Positions 1-7,591 of a stretch of 15,442 nucleotides of DNA are shown here, piece after piece. Under the pieces are notes generated by a model. It searched no databases and was not told where the DNA came from. It was given only the letters and a program-made list of their open reading frames with translations. The stretch spans positions 1-15,442 of the forward strand of contig JAOUDB010000021.1 of assembly GCA_029859485.1 (NCBI GenBank). The letters are read 5' to 3'. Origin of the DNA: Desulfuromonadales bacterium. GTDB lineage: Bacteria > Desulfobacterota > Desulfuromonadia > Desulfuromonadales > BM103. The first letter of the stretch is position 1; every line of letters starts with the position of its first letter. Position numbers and translations under genes: made by a program.

Positions 1-4
1 CTTT

Positions 5-81
<77 letters not shown>

Positions 82-90
82 TTTAAGATT

Positions 91-125
91 AGGGAGTTAG
101 ACAATTTGTCTAACTCCCTTTTTGT
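91..125 (+). terminator. Rho-independent terminator of the tRNA-Arg
   Basis: A perfect inverted repeat of up to 14 bp (91-104 with 106-119, realistically 12 bp with a 5-base loop) is followed by a T-rich run. It sits 9 bases after the tRNA CCA, so it ends the tRNA transcript. Confidence 0.9.
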
Positions 126-159
126 TTTTCAAGTTTCGGTTGAGCAATAGAATTGGCAA

Positions 160-1053
160 TCAGTAATAGAATTTCGTCAGCACCTCTTTGAAAGCCTTGG
201 ATGCTGGCGACTGGGAGCGAGATTTTAAGTTCGCCAGCCAAATCTGCCTGTCCACAGTCAAACCATCGACTTTGACCTTACAAAGCTCTCCCGCACCAAG
301 ATTATGGTTTACGGAGAGTTCAGAAACAAAAGCACACCCGAATCCTTCAGCAACAGCCTGTAACACCGCCTCATTACTGCCGAGTCGTGCGCCGATCGTG
401 AGCTCTTCCGGATTCAGGCCTCGATGGCTTAATGCAACACGCAAAGCCTGCCCACTACCCGATCCCTCTTCACGGACTACGCAGGGTTCAGAGATAAGTT
501 CGGCTAGGGAGAGTGAGGCCCTTTTTGCCCAACGATGGTTCGGGCCAACTATGAGTGTCAACGAATCAGCAACAAGCGGAGTGAATTCGATCTTCTTTGT
601 ACTCAAGTAACTTCCGACTACGGCGAGTTCGATTTCTGATTTTTCGAGACAAGCGATCATCTCGCGGGAGTCACCTGTCAACATGGTAAGGGTGATCCCG
701 GGATGTTTCTGTTTCAGTGCAGGCAATACCGGCGGGATCAGATAATTTGCCGGAACATTGCTGGCACCAATCTTCAGCAGAGTATTCTCCAGCCCCTGAA
801 AGCTGGCCATCGATTGGCGCAAGACATCACGCTCCGCGAGAATCCGCCTGGCGTGGACAAGAAACTTCTTTCCTCCTGCAGTCAGAACGACGCCGCGGCC
901 AAGGCGGTCAAACAGTTCTGTGCCCAGTTCATTTTCAAGAGCTGCCATATGCTGACTAACGGTTGACTGGGTTAAGAGGACAGCTTCCGCGCCTCGCGAA
1001 AAACTGCCTTTTTCGGTAATGGCAATAAAGAGCTCAAGCTGACGAAAATTCAC
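160..1053 (-). CDS. LysR-family transcriptional regulator (CysB/CysL-like)
   Basis: A 297-residue LysR-type regulator of normal family length. The N-terminal winged helix-turn-helix (about residues 1-60) has the typical NFRQLELF opening and TQSTVSQHMAALE recognition region. The rest is the periplasmic-binding-protein-like effector domain. The reading frame is open to a TTG at 1077, but the GTG at 1053 is chosen because AGGAG (1059-1063 on the complement) lies 5 bases upstream and the family normally starts at this point. From memory it closely resembles the LysR regulators found beside selenium-metabolism genes in deltaproteobacteria; this is recollection, not a search. It is divergent from the rhodanese at 1205 and probably controls it and itself from the shared 151-bp intergenic region. 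The effector is unknown; sulfur or selenium compounds are plausible given the rhodanese neighbour. Confidence 0.93.
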   Translation of the reverse strand: MNFRQLELFIAITEKGSFSRGAEAVLLTQSTVSQHMAALENELGTELFDRLGRGVVLTAGGKKFLVHARRILAERDVLRQSMASFQGLENTLLKIGASNVPANYLIPPVLPALKQKHPGITLTMLTGDSREMIACLEKSEIELAVVGSYLSTKKIEFTPLVADSLTLIVGPNHRWAKRASLSLAELISEPCVVREEGSGSGQALRVALSHRGLNPEELTIGARLGSNEAVLQAVAEGFGCAFVSELSVNHNLGAGELCKVKVDGLTVDRQIWLANLKSRSQSPASKAFKEVLTKFYY

Positions 1054-1089
1054 ACACACTCCTATTGAGACAGTCAATACCTGACATTT

Positions 1090-1122
1090 ATAATATCGAA
1101 ATTATCGGTTTGCTTATCCGAT
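1090..1122. promoter_or_regulatory. Candidate LysR operator in the divergent intergenic region
   Basis: Two overlapping inverted repeats lie between the divergent LysR and rhodanese genes: ATAAT-N6-ATTAT (1090-1105) and ATCGG-N9-CCGAT (1104-1122). LysR regulators usually bind interrupted dyads of this size next to their own promoter. The position fits; the binding itself is inferred. Confidence 0.45.
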
Positions 1123-1204
1123 GTCAATATCAGATACTTTTTGCACCTTGGGAAGCAACTGAACACACACAATCATTGCAAATTATCTTGAAAGGAAAAA
1201 CCCT

Positions 1205-1600
1205 GTGAAAAAAATTATCTTCTTTTTGGTGGGGATTCTCGTCATTTCAACTTCTGTTATGGCGAGAGATTATCAATATATCAGTGCTGCAGAACTTCAG
1301 AAAAGGATTGAGACAAACAAGCAGGGCCTTTTGCTTGACATCCAGGTCGAAGACGAATTTTCTGAGCACCATATCGAAAATGCCGTTGCGACCTACGCTT
1401 ACCCGGTTAAATCCGACCAGGACAAGCAGAAGCTACAGGCGGTTGTCAAGCAGGCGAAAGCAAGCAAGGAGCCTGTCACGATTATCTGCCCCCGTGGCGG
1501 TGGCGGTGCCAAACGGACTTATGACTATCTTAAAGAGCAGGGAGTTTCCGAATCCCGCCTGCTTATCCTTGAGGGAGGCCAGGCAGAGTGGCGCTATTGA
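1205..1600 (+). CDS. Exported single-domain rhodanese-like protein
   Basis: A 131-residue protein starting at GTG 1205 after an AAAGGA ribosome-binding site. Residues 1-20 form a signal peptide (lysines, hydrophobic core, cut likely after SVMA), so it should act in the periplasm. The remainder is one rhodanese domain: LLLDIQVEDEFSEHHIENA near 42-60 matches the usual 'DVR..EE....HI.GA' region, and the active-site loop CPRGGGGAKR starts with Cys95, the residue that carries persulfide (or perselenide) sulfur. It ends in the usual EGG...W segment (123-129). Rhodaneses move sulfane sulfur between a donor and an acceptor; the substrate here cannot be told. It is divergent from the LysR gene and probably regulated by it. 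No second rhodanese domain is present. Confidence 0.9.
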   Translation: MKKIIFFLVGILVISTSVMARDYQYISAAELQKRIETNKQGLLLDIQVEDEFSEHHIENAVATYAYPVKSDQDKQKLQAVVKQAKASKEPVTIICPRGGGGAKRTYDYLKEQGVSESRLLILEGGQAEWRY

Positions 1601-1689
1601 AGACCTTCGAATCGGGGGCACAACGACTCAATACTGAACAAATAGAACCTACATGTTAGATGCTCGGCGCAAAAGAAGAACTCGATACT

Positions 1690-1741
1690 GATTTCGGATC
1701 AGAAATTCGGGCGTTCGAATCTCCCGCGGCGCGCCATTTAA
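1690..1741 (+). pseudogene. tRNA-Arg 3'-half remnant (direct repeat of 35-86)
   Basis: This stretch matches tRNA-Arg positions 35-86 at 46 of 52 bases with no gaps, from the anticodon loop through the T arm, acceptor 3' strand, CCA and 5 flanking bases. The anticodon position reads TCG instead of ACG. The T stem has a C-T mismatch (1712 with 1722). The 5' half (1660-1689) shows no D arm and no acceptor strand able to pair with GCGGCGC, so it cannot fold as a tRNA. It is either a decayed second tRNA gene or an attachment-site-type repeat left by an integration event. Confidence 0.8.
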
Positions 1742-1746
1742 AGAAG

Positions 1747-1781
1747 GGCCTCAGCACTAATCATAGTGTTGAGGCCTTTTT
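1747..1781 (+). terminator. Rho-independent terminator after the tRNA remnant
   Basis: A 13-bp stem (1747-1759 with 1764-1776, one G-T pair) around loop ATCA is followed by five T. It is spaced from the tRNA remnant almost as the first terminator is from the intact tRNA, though the sequences differ. It may now end the rhodanese transcript. Confidence 0.85.
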
Positions 1782-1818
1782 GTGTTTTCTGTGCCAAGTG
1801 GCCTTTGGGGGGCATGTA

Positions 1819-1846
1819 TTGTACCTTTGCTCTTATCGGTTAAGAT
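1819..1846 (+). promoter_or_regulatory. Possible promoter for the PPOX-family gene
   Basis: TTGTAC (1819-1824) and TAAGAT (1841-1846) are separated by 16 bases and lie about 35 bases before the ATG at 1881. It is a fair sigma-70 match just downstream of a terminator, where a new promoter is needed. Confidence 0.4.
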
Positions 1847-1880
1847 TAAAGAAACTTTGAAACCTACCAGGAGAGCAATC

Positions 1881-2282
1881 ATGCAATTGCAAGATTATTT
1901 TGAAAATGCAAGTGGCGTTGGTGTTATGTCCACCGCTGACAGTGGCGGCAAAGTTGATTCCGCGATCTATGCAAGACCACATGTCATGGCTGACGGGACT
2001 ATTGCATTTATCATGCGCGACCGGCTTACCCATCACAATCTTCAGGAAAACCCCTATGCCACATATCTTTTTATCGAAGCAGAGCGTGGCTACAAAGGTC
2101 TTCGTCTATTTCTCAAGAAGGACAGAGAGGATCAGGATCTTGAGTTGATTAATCAGATGACCAGACGTTGCCTGACCCCCGAAGAAGACGAAGCCAAGGG
2201 GCCAAAATTTCTGGTCTATTTTAAAATCGAAAAAGCTCTAAAACTGATTGGCAGCGACGCCCCGCAGATAACTCTGCCCTGA
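1881..2282 (+). CDS. Pyridoxamine 5'-phosphate oxidase (PPOX) family flavin-binding protein
   Basis: A 133-residue protein. ATG 1881 is chosen over the further upstream ATG at 1782 because AGGAG (1869-1873) precedes it and the upstream frame runs back into the terminator. The sequence fits the FMN-binding split barrel: an N-terminal strand GVGVMSTAD, a second strand with DSAIYARPHVMADGTIAFIM, then a THHNLQENPYATYLFIE segment where these proteins contact flavin and pack as a dimer. Members bind FMN, F420 or heme-related cofactors and often act as small reductases; the substrate cannot be predicted. A second, different PPOX-family gene lies at 10336-10785. The DUF2177 gene follows about 100 bases downstream. 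Confidence 0.85.
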   Translation: MQLQDYFENASGVGVMSTADSGGKVDSAIYARPHVMADGTIAFIMRDRLTHHNLQENPYATYLFIEAERGYKGLRLFLKKDREDQDLELINQMTRRCLTPEEDEAKGPKFLVYFKIEKALKLIGSDAPQITLP

Positions 2283-2380
2283 TTTTCACTCTTCTGAAGT
2301 TTCTGTGAAGGTCGCGTTTCTATCTAAACCCGCGTCTGCTTGTACTTTAGCGGTGCAATCCTTTGTAGTGGGAGTTCTTT

Positions 2381-2788
2381 ATGAATACCTGGTTCTACCT
2401 GAAACTCTACCTCCTGACGATCCCGGTCTTTTTTGCTGTTGACCTGCTCTGGCTGGGTGTGATTGCCAAGGGTCTTTACCAGAAGAACCTTGGCCATCTG
2501 CTCAGCCCCGATGTGAACTGGCCGGCAGCCTTTGCTTTCTATTTCATCTACATTGCGGGCATCATTCTTTTTGCGGTCAAGCCGGCCTTGGCCGAGCAGT
2601 CTTTGTTCAAAGCTCTTATCTGGGGTGCCCTGTTCGGTTTCTTTACCTACGCGACCTATGATCTGACGAATCTTGCGACGCTCAAAGATTGGCCGATCAA
2701 GATTGTTTTTATCGACATCGCCTGGGGAGTTGTTCTCTGCAGTCTGGTCGCTTCGATCAGCTACCAGATCGGTCGCTGGCTCAACTGA
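2381..2788 (+). CDS. DUF2177 family integral membrane protein
   Basis: A 135-residue, very hydrophobic protein with four predicted membrane helices (about 8-30, 47-65, 76-95 and 107-128). The N-terminal 'FFAVDLLWLGVIAKGLYQKNLGHLL' type region and the 'FGFFTYATYDLTNLATLKDWP' loop are hallmarks of DUF2177. The start ATG 2381 has GGGAG upstream. The function is unknown. DUF2177 genes commonly accompany the DUF1365/FAD-oxidoreductase/cyclopropane-synthase-like lipid cluster in proteobacteria. Here it converges on that cluster with only 3 bases between the stop codons, which supports a functional tie even though it is on the other strand. Confidence 0.88.
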   Translation: MNTWFYLKLYLLTIPVFFAVDLLWLGVIAKGLYQKNLGHLLSPDVNWPAAFAFYFIYIAGIILFAVKPALAEQSLFKALIWGALFGFFTYATYDLTNLATLKDWPIKIVFIDIAWGVVLCSLVASISYQIGRWLN

Positions 2789-2791
2789 GTG

Positions 2792-3352
2792 TTATGGCTT
2801 TCTGCCCAGGCGGTAGCGACCCTCTTCTTTATCGATTAAATCACTCAGCCGACAGAGCAACGGCGTGACCAGGGCCCAAACTATGGCCAGGGTCACGACG
2901 GTGAGAGTCGGGTTGTCACCGAAAGAGGCGGCACCCATTCTAATGCCGGCCCAATAAGCGAGTGGTCCGCCAAACAGCCCGAAGATTGCCGCGAGTAAGT
3001 AGCGTCCCGATAGCCAGTGCAAACCGTAGTGGAAGAGTGTAGCGAACTGCGCCCAGATCACAAACACCCAGAGAGGCAGCCACAATGGCCAGTCGGCATC
3101 GCGTGTGAAGGTAAACAAGCCGAAGCCTTGCTGAAGGGAGTCAACCAGGATTCCGAGCAGGCAGGCCGCGAACATCAACAACGCCTCGTTTTTACGGGAT
3201 ACGGCCAACAGCAGATGCAAACCGGCAAGCAACAAGCCAACCAGTGCACCGGAGGTCGGAAAGCCCCAGCCTGCGCCGAGCACGCAGCAGAACCAGCCGG
3301 CCTGGTAGATAGAGACATTGAGGAGTTTGGTTGCAAGGGGTTGCAGGGACAT
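2792..3352 (-). CDS. DUF2878 family integral membrane protein
   Basis: A 186-residue protein with about six hydrophobic segments covering most of its length, for example GALVGLLLAGLHLLLAV and LWLPLWVFVIWAQFATL. ATG 3352 is chosen because it overlaps the stop of the upstream gene by one base (TGATG), typical of translational coupling, while the open frame further upstream reads through the neighbouring gene. The family is known only as a conserved membrane protein of unknown role that travels with cyclopropane-synthase-like and DUF1365 genes. It is the last gene of the four-gene minus-strand operon. Its natural place would be the inner membrane, beside the lipid substrate of the fused methyltransferase. 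Confidence 0.85.
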   Translation of the reverse strand: MSLQPLATKLLNVSIYQAGWFCCVLGAGWGFPTSGALVGLLLAGLHLLLAVSRKNEALLMFAACLLGILVDSLQQGFGLFTFTRDADWPLWLPLWVFVIWAQFATLFHYGLHWLSGRYLLAAIFGLFGGPLAYWAGIRMGAASFGDNPTLTVVTLAIVWALVTPLLCRLSDLIDKEEGRYRLGRKP

Positions 3353-5337
3353 CAGTCGGTCCTTGAGGAGTGCTCCGGTTTGCTCAAAACCATTTGTGCC
3401 AGGTCGATGATGTTGGCGGCGAAGCCAGCCTGGCAGTAGGCGAAATAGTAGTCCCACTTACGCAGAAAGGCCTCGTCATAGCCAATCTCAAGGATTTCCT
3501 GCCGCCGGGCAAGCATGGTCTGGCGCCAGCGATCAAGGGTCTCCGCGTAATCCTGTCCATGTTGTTCGAGGTTGTCCAGATGCAGAGTCGATCCACTCGC
3601 CATGGCTTTAGTGAGTGCCCCGACAGAGGGGACATGCCCACCGGGGAAGATATGTTTGCGGATCCAGTCGGAACTGTAGCGATACGCGTTATATTTGCGA
3701 TCCGGTATGGTAATGACCTGGATCATGGCACGACCGCCGGTTTGCAGGGCTTTATCACAGGCCGCAAAAAAAGGTTTTAACCCGGCATGGCCGACAGCTT
3801 CGAGCATCTCGATCGAGACGATTTTTGAATACTGCCCTTCTATATGCCGGTAGTCGCAGAATTTGAGTTCAATCCGCTCCTCAAGGCCCGCGTCCAAAAC
3901 GCGCTGGCGGGCAAACTCGAGCTGCTCCCTGGATACGGTGATCCCCGTGACACGGCAGCCGGTCTGTTGCACGGCTTCGATGGCAAAACTGCCCCAGCCG
4001 CAGCCGATTTCGAGGACATGGTCGTCTGCTCCGATCCCGGTCTTGGCAATGATTGACTGAAGTTTGTTCCGCTGTGCCTGTTCCAAAGTTTCGTCCCCGT
4101 TTATAAACCGCGCGCACGAATAGGTCATGGTCTGGTCGAGGAAGGTGGCGAAGAACGCATTGCTCAGGTCGTAATGTTCCTTGATGTTGCGGGCGCTGCC
4201 CCTGATGGTGTTGGGTCGTTGCAGGTGCCGGAAGTAGTTGACCAGTCGACCCATGAGGGACGACATGATACTGCGGTCATCCATGACATCTTCGTTTTCG
4301 GCGAGCAGCGTCAACAGGCCCGGCAGGTCAGACGTGGTCCAGTCGCCATCGGTGTAGGCTTCACCGAAACCGATGTCGCCGGAGAGCATGACGCGGCGGA
4401 AGAACTGGAACTCCTTGACGGCCAGCTTTATCGACGGAGAGGCCCCTGCCTCACCGAAGGAATAATGCAAATCGTCGGGAGTCTTCAATTTAATTTCGCC
4501 CTGCGGTAGGCGTGACAAAAAGCCCGTGACCATTTTAAACCCGATCCGATCAATCAAGGTCGCTGGTACGGGTCGTATGGTCATGACGCTATCGGGAACC
4601 GGTTTCTGATACACGGGGAGCCTCCTCTGCCAATGAAGTTTGGCCGCCTGCCAGAGAATCCTGGGCATGGTCAGGCTGGCGCCGATGGGGTGGGCGATAA
4701 TGGTTCTTGCCAGGCTGTCTCTGGTCAAGGGCTTGGCCTGGCCATGAATCCGGGCAACCAGGGCCAGCTGGTCATTGACGTGATAGTTGAGCGTATTATC
4801 GATGGCTTGATCTGGCTCGGTCAGCCGAAATTCATAATGCCCCCGGACTGGGAAAAAGGGTGAGACGTGGAACTGCTTGTCAGCACGGAAGCGCAATCGG
4901 CCATCAACTTTTTCTGTTCCTTTCGCATCGAGCAGATACAGGTGCATCTCACCGAAGGTGTTACGCACCTGGGCAATTATGCAGACCAGAAGGCCATCCT
5001 TGTCGTGGCAGTAGAAAAAGCTGATCGGATTGAAGATGTAATTGAAAAATCGTGCCGCTGTTACCAGGATGACTTTACCCAGGGGAAAGGTCATGCCGGC
5101 ATGGGTGAGAACATCTTCAACTTTTTCGCGAATCGGAGCTTCACCAGGGGTCAGGTAGTCCTTGTCATGAACAGCAACCGGACGTCGCTGGTTATAACCA
5201 AACAACATGGTTTGCTTCGCAAGCTCGGGAAGGTCTTCCAGCTGGAAGGCGTAAAAATAAACCGGATAGCGGAAGCTGTGCTTGACCGGCGAAAGCCGAG
5301 CGTGCGTGACTTCGCCGAGATAAATTTTCGAATTCAT
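3352..5337 (-). CDS. DUF1365 :: cyclopropane-fatty-acid-synthase-like methyltransferase fusion
   Basis: A 661-residue protein joining two families usually encoded separately. Residues 1 to about 245 are DUF1365, with the opening IYLGEVTHARLSPVKHSFRY and the RFFNYIFNPISFFYC motif (96-110). From about 255 the sequence is a class of SAM-dependent cyclopropane-fatty-acyl-phospholipid synthase: HYDLSN (388-393), MTYSCARF (404-411), the SAM site VLEIGCGWGSFA (441-452), IEMLEAVGH (509-517) and FPGGHVPS (564-571). Compared with E. coli Cfa, Cys139, Glu239, Ile268 and Tyr317 align with C408, E513, I542 and Y597, but His266, one of the bicarbonate-site residues, aligns with Q540. The enzyme should methylate or methylenate the double bond of unsaturated phospholipid acyl chains at the inner membrane. 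A 4-base ATGA overlap joins it to the FAD oxidoreductase gene upstream. The changed histidine suggests a product other than a plain cyclopropane. Confidence 0.93.
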   Translation of the reverse strand: MNSKIYLGEVTHARLSPVKHSFRYPVYFYAFQLEDLPELAKQTMLFGYNQRRPVAVHDKDYLTPGEAPIREKVEDVLTHAGMTFPLGKVILVTAARFFNYIFNPISFFYCHDKDGLLVCIIAQVRNTFGEMHLYLLDAKGTEKVDGRLRFRADKQFHVSPFFPVRGHYEFRLTEPDQAIDNTLNYHVNDQLALVARIHGQAKPLTRDSLARTIIAHPIGASLTMPRILWQAAKLHWQRRLPVYQKPVPDSVMTIRPVPATLIDRIGFKMVTGFLSRLPQGEIKLKTPDDLHYSFGEAGASPSIKLAVKEFQFFRRVMLSGDIGFGEAYTDGDWTTSDLPGLLTLLAENEDVMDDRSIMSSLMGRLVNYFRHLQRPNTIRGSARNIKEHYDLSNAFFATFLDQTMTYSCARFINGDETLEQAQRNKLQSIIAKTGIGADDHVLEIGCGWGSFAIEAVQQTGCRVTGITVSREQLEFARQRVLDAGLEERIELKFCDYRHIEGQYSKIVSIEMLEAVGHAGLKPFFAACDKALQTGGRAMIQVITIPDRKYNAYRYSSDWIRKHIFPGGHVPSVGALTKAMASGSTLHLDNLEQHGQDYAETLDRWRQTMLARRQEILEIGYDEAFLRKWDYYFAYCQAGFAANIIDLAQMVLSKPEHSSRTD

Positions 5338-6623
5338 AACTCAAGTCCGAATGCTTTGGCCACGTCGACACCCGACCTGACGGCATCTTCATGAAAACCG
5401 TAGCCGAAATAACTGCCGCAGAAATAGGTGTTCTTACAACCATTGAGCTGCGGCAACTTCGCTTGTGTCGCCATCGAAGCGAAGCTGTAAAGCGGGTGAT
5501 GGTAAGCCATCTCGGCAATCACGGTGTCCGGTTTGAAAGCTTCGCCGCGATTGAGGGTGACGCAATAATCTTTCTGCGCCCTTAATCCCTGCAGGCGGTT
5601 CATGTAGTAGGTCACATAAACGGGGCGGTCCTCTTCTTCTCTCGCCTCGCGGGTAAAATTCCAGGCAGCCCAGGCGTGTTTGCGGATAGGCAAGATCGAT
5701 GAGTCCGTGTGCAAAACAGTTTGGTTGAGCTGGTATTGCCAGGGTGAAAGCAACTCTTGCTCGAGTTCAGTCGTATCTTGCAATAGGCGAAAGGCCTGAT
5801 CGGCGTGGGTGGCGATCACAACTTGATCAAAGGTTTGTGCCTCGTCATCTGAGAAAGTGAGCCGAACGTGCCCTTCTTCACGATGGACACCCCGCACCGC
5901 TGAATCGAGATGCAACCTCCCCTTGAAACCCTTGGCAAAAGCTTTAACGTAGGCATGGCTTCCGCCAACCACTGTTCGCCACAGGGGGCGATTGCGAAAA
6001 GAGAGCAAGCCATGGTTGCGGAAAAAGTGTAGAAACGGGCCCGCCGGGAATGCATGGATCTGCATCGTTGGTGTGGACCAGATTGCTGCGGCCATTGGCA
6101 TCAGGTAGTTATCGATCATAAAGGGTGAGTAACACCCTTTCTCCAGATAATCGCCGAGAGTGACCTGGGAAATGTCACCCTTGTCGAGATCTTCCTGAGC
6201 CTGTTTGTTGAATCGCACAATCTCCAGCAGGAAGCGGTAAAATTCTGGACTGACCAGGTTGCGCCGCTGGGCGAACAGGCCGTTGAAGTCCGTGCCGGCA
6301 TAAACCAGGCCGGTTTGTTGACATTGGAAACCAAAGGACATCTCCGAAACCCGTGCTTCGACTCCCATTTGGGCGAGGAATTTGCGAAACAGGGGGTAGG
6401 TGGCATCGTTGAGGACGATGAAACCGGTATCAACTGCCAGTCCGGCATCGGGGCCTTCTTTGATTTCGATGGTGTGCGTGTGCCCGCCAAGATAATCATT
6501 CTGTTCGAAGAGCGTCACGTCATGGCGCTTTTGCAACAGATGAGCCGCGACGATGCCGGCAACCCCACCACCGATCACGGCAATCTTTTGGCCTTGGGTC
6601 GGCTTATCGCGCGCTTCAGTCAT
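5334..6623 (-). CDS. FAD-dependent oxidoreductase (COG2907-type, amine-oxidase fold)
   Basis: A 429-residue flavoprotein. The N-terminal Rossmann motif is GGGVAG at 18-23, with Glu40 at the end of the second strand for the ribose, followed by the GGH motif (46-48) common in the amine oxidase/desaturase superfamily. The C-terminus has the second FAD segment with YFCGSYFGYGFHEDAVRSG. There is no signal peptide, so it is cytoplasmic or membrane-associated. Relatives sit beside cyclopropane-synthase-like methyltransferases in many proteobacteria; in Rhodobacter sphaeroides homologous genes belong to the singlet-oxygen regulon and are connected with furan fatty acid formation. An oxidation or desaturation of methylated acyl chains is therefore a reasonable inference, not shown by sequence. 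It overlaps the DUF1295 gene by 8 bases and the fusion gene by 4. Confidence 0.9.
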   Translation of the reverse strand: MTEARDKPTQGQKIAVIGGGVAGIVAAHLLQKRHDVTLFEQNDYLGGHTHTIEIKEGPDAGLAVDTGFIVLNDATYPLFRKFLAQMGVEARVSEMSFGFQCQQTGLVYAGTDFNGLFAQRRNLVSPEFYRFLLEIVRFNKQAQEDLDKGDISQVTLGDYLEKGCYSPFMIDNYLMPMAAAIWSTPTMQIHAFPAGPFLHFFRNHGLLSFRNRPLWRTVVGGSHAYVKAFAKGFKGRLHLDSAVRGVHREEGHVRLTFSDDEAQTFDQVVIATHADQAFRLLQDTTELEQELLSPWQYQLNQTVLHTDSSILPIRKHAWAAWNFTREAREEEDRPVYVTYYMNRLQGLRAQKDYCVTLNRGEAFKPDTVIAEMAYHHPLYSFASMATQAKLPQLNGCKNTYFCGSYFGYGFHEDAVRSGVDVAKAFGLEL

Positions 6624-7398
6624 TCAAACCTCCGGGCTTTGGAAACCAGGGAAAGAAAGCATTGGTTCGCTCTTTGTAAGCAGAAAATTCCGGATTGTTC
6701 TGATACTTGGCTTCAAGCATGGGGATTCCGGAAACTTTCAACAATAAAAAGTCGATGAGTAGCGGGCTGAGCACCGCCACCGCCCCATATGGAACCTTGA
6801 GGGCGATCAGGAGCAAACCCCACCAGAGCACGGCTTCACCAAAATAGTTCGGATGTCGCGTGTAGCGCCAGAGTCCGCTCTGGATGATTTTGCCGCGGTT
6901 CTCAGGCTTGCGCTTGAAACCCAAAAGCTGCCAATCGCCGATTGCCTCGAAGCCGAAGCCGAACAACCAGACCAGCAGTCCTGCACCATCGAAGGCCCCG
7001 AGCTTTTCCCCCGGGCTGTTGATGACCAGCAAGGCCGGCAGGGCGACCAGAAAGATCACCGTCCCCTGCAGCATGAAAATTTGCAGAAAGCTGCGCCAGA
7101 TGAAGGTGTCGCCCCACTCTTCGCGCCATTGGCGATAACGGAAATCCTCGCCCTCGCCCTGTTTGCGCAGAAAGATGTGACACGCGAGACGCAGCCCCCA
7201 GATTGTGATGAGGGAGACCACCAGCCACTGTCGGGCGTGACCATCGCCATAAACCAGAAAAGCCGAGCTGCAGATCAGAACGAAGGCAAGGCCGTAGGCC
7301 ACATCGACAATGCTGTTGTCCTTGAGCCAGAGGGCGAGCCCAAAAATCGTGGTCATATAGATCAGCAGCACAATAAGGCTGAAGAAGAAAACGTTCAT
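6616..7398 (-). CDS. DUF1295 / steroid 5-alpha-reductase-like membrane protein
   Basis: A 260-residue polytopic membrane protein with about six hydrophobic segments. The C-terminal half has the family signature GLWRYTRHPNYFGEAVLWWG (175-194), shared with steroid 5-alpha reductases and isoprenylcysteine methyltransferases, where it forms the cofactor pocket (NADPH in reductases). DUF1295 members are expected to reduce a double bond of a lipid-like substrate. It is the first gene of the minus-strand operon; its stop overlaps the FAD oxidoreductase start by 8 bases. The ribosome-binding site before ATG 7398 is weak. A candidate promoter is seen at 7459-7486. The substrate is unknown, but in this company a fatty acyl chain or its methylated product is likely. 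Confidence 0.9.
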   Translation of the reverse strand: MNVFFFSLIVLLIYMTTIFGLALWLKDNSIVDVAYGLAFVLICSSAFLVYGDGHARQWLVVSLITIWGLRLACHIFLRKQGEGEDFRYRQWREEWGDTFIWRSFLQIFMLQGTVIFLVALPALLVINSPGEKLGAFDGAGLLVWLFGFGFEAIGDWQLLGFKRKPENRGKIIQSGLWRYTRHPNYFGEAVLWWGLLLIALKVPYGAVAVLSPLLIDFLLLKVSGIPMLEAKYQNNPEFSAYKERTNAFFPWFPKPGGLND

Positions 7399-7432
7399 CC
7401 GCGATCCCGCTTTGCTGTTTGAAGGCTTTGTC

Positions 7433-7442
7433 TTGACGTCAA
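7433..7442. promoter_or_regulatory. Perfect 10-bp palindrome, possible operator
   Basis: TTGACGTCAA reads the same on both strands. It lies between the candidate -10 of the minus-strand lipid operon and its first start codon, a position where a repressor could block transcription. No known regulator family is assigned. Confidence 0.3.
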
Positions 7443-7458
7443 ATAGGAAACCTTAAAA

Positions 7459-7486
7459 AGTCTAGCCGATTTTTGATAAAGTGCAA
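7459..7486 (-). promoter_or_regulatory. Candidate promoter of the lipid-modification operon
   Basis: On the minus strand, TTGCAC (7486-7481) and TAGACT (7464-7459) are spaced by 16 bases and lie about 60 bases before the DUF1295 start. It is a reasonable sigma-70 match in the only intergenic space of the operon. Confidence 0.45.
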
Positions 7487-7591
7487 TGTTTCCAAACGTT
7501 TAACAGGAGAAATTAGCCGTCTGCGTGCAGTGGTGGGCAAGCATCTGTTATGATGGGTAGAACTGTAACAACAGGAGTGAAGGAGCGAGTC

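Noticed and set aside
1598..1600. UGA of the rhodanese gene as a second selenocysteine codon
   Set aside because: The rhodanese domain is complete at this point and the translation beyond it shows no family sequence; it is an ordinary stop.
1660..1736. A second functional tRNA-Arg with anticodon TCG
   Set aside because: The anticodon loop, T loop and CCA are present, but no D arm exists and the 5' acceptor strand cannot pair with the 3' one.
1660..1860. 66-codon open frame across the tRNA remnant
   Set aside because: It runs through the tRNA-derived repeat and the terminator hairpin, has no ribosome-binding site and resembles no protein.
2340..2369. TTGTAC...TGTAGT as promoter of the DUF2177 gene, and the shared TTGTAC with 1819-1824 as a LitR-like light-regulator site
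   Set aside because: The implied start point would fall inside the ribosome-binding site, and a six-base match occurring twice is not enough to claim a regulator site.
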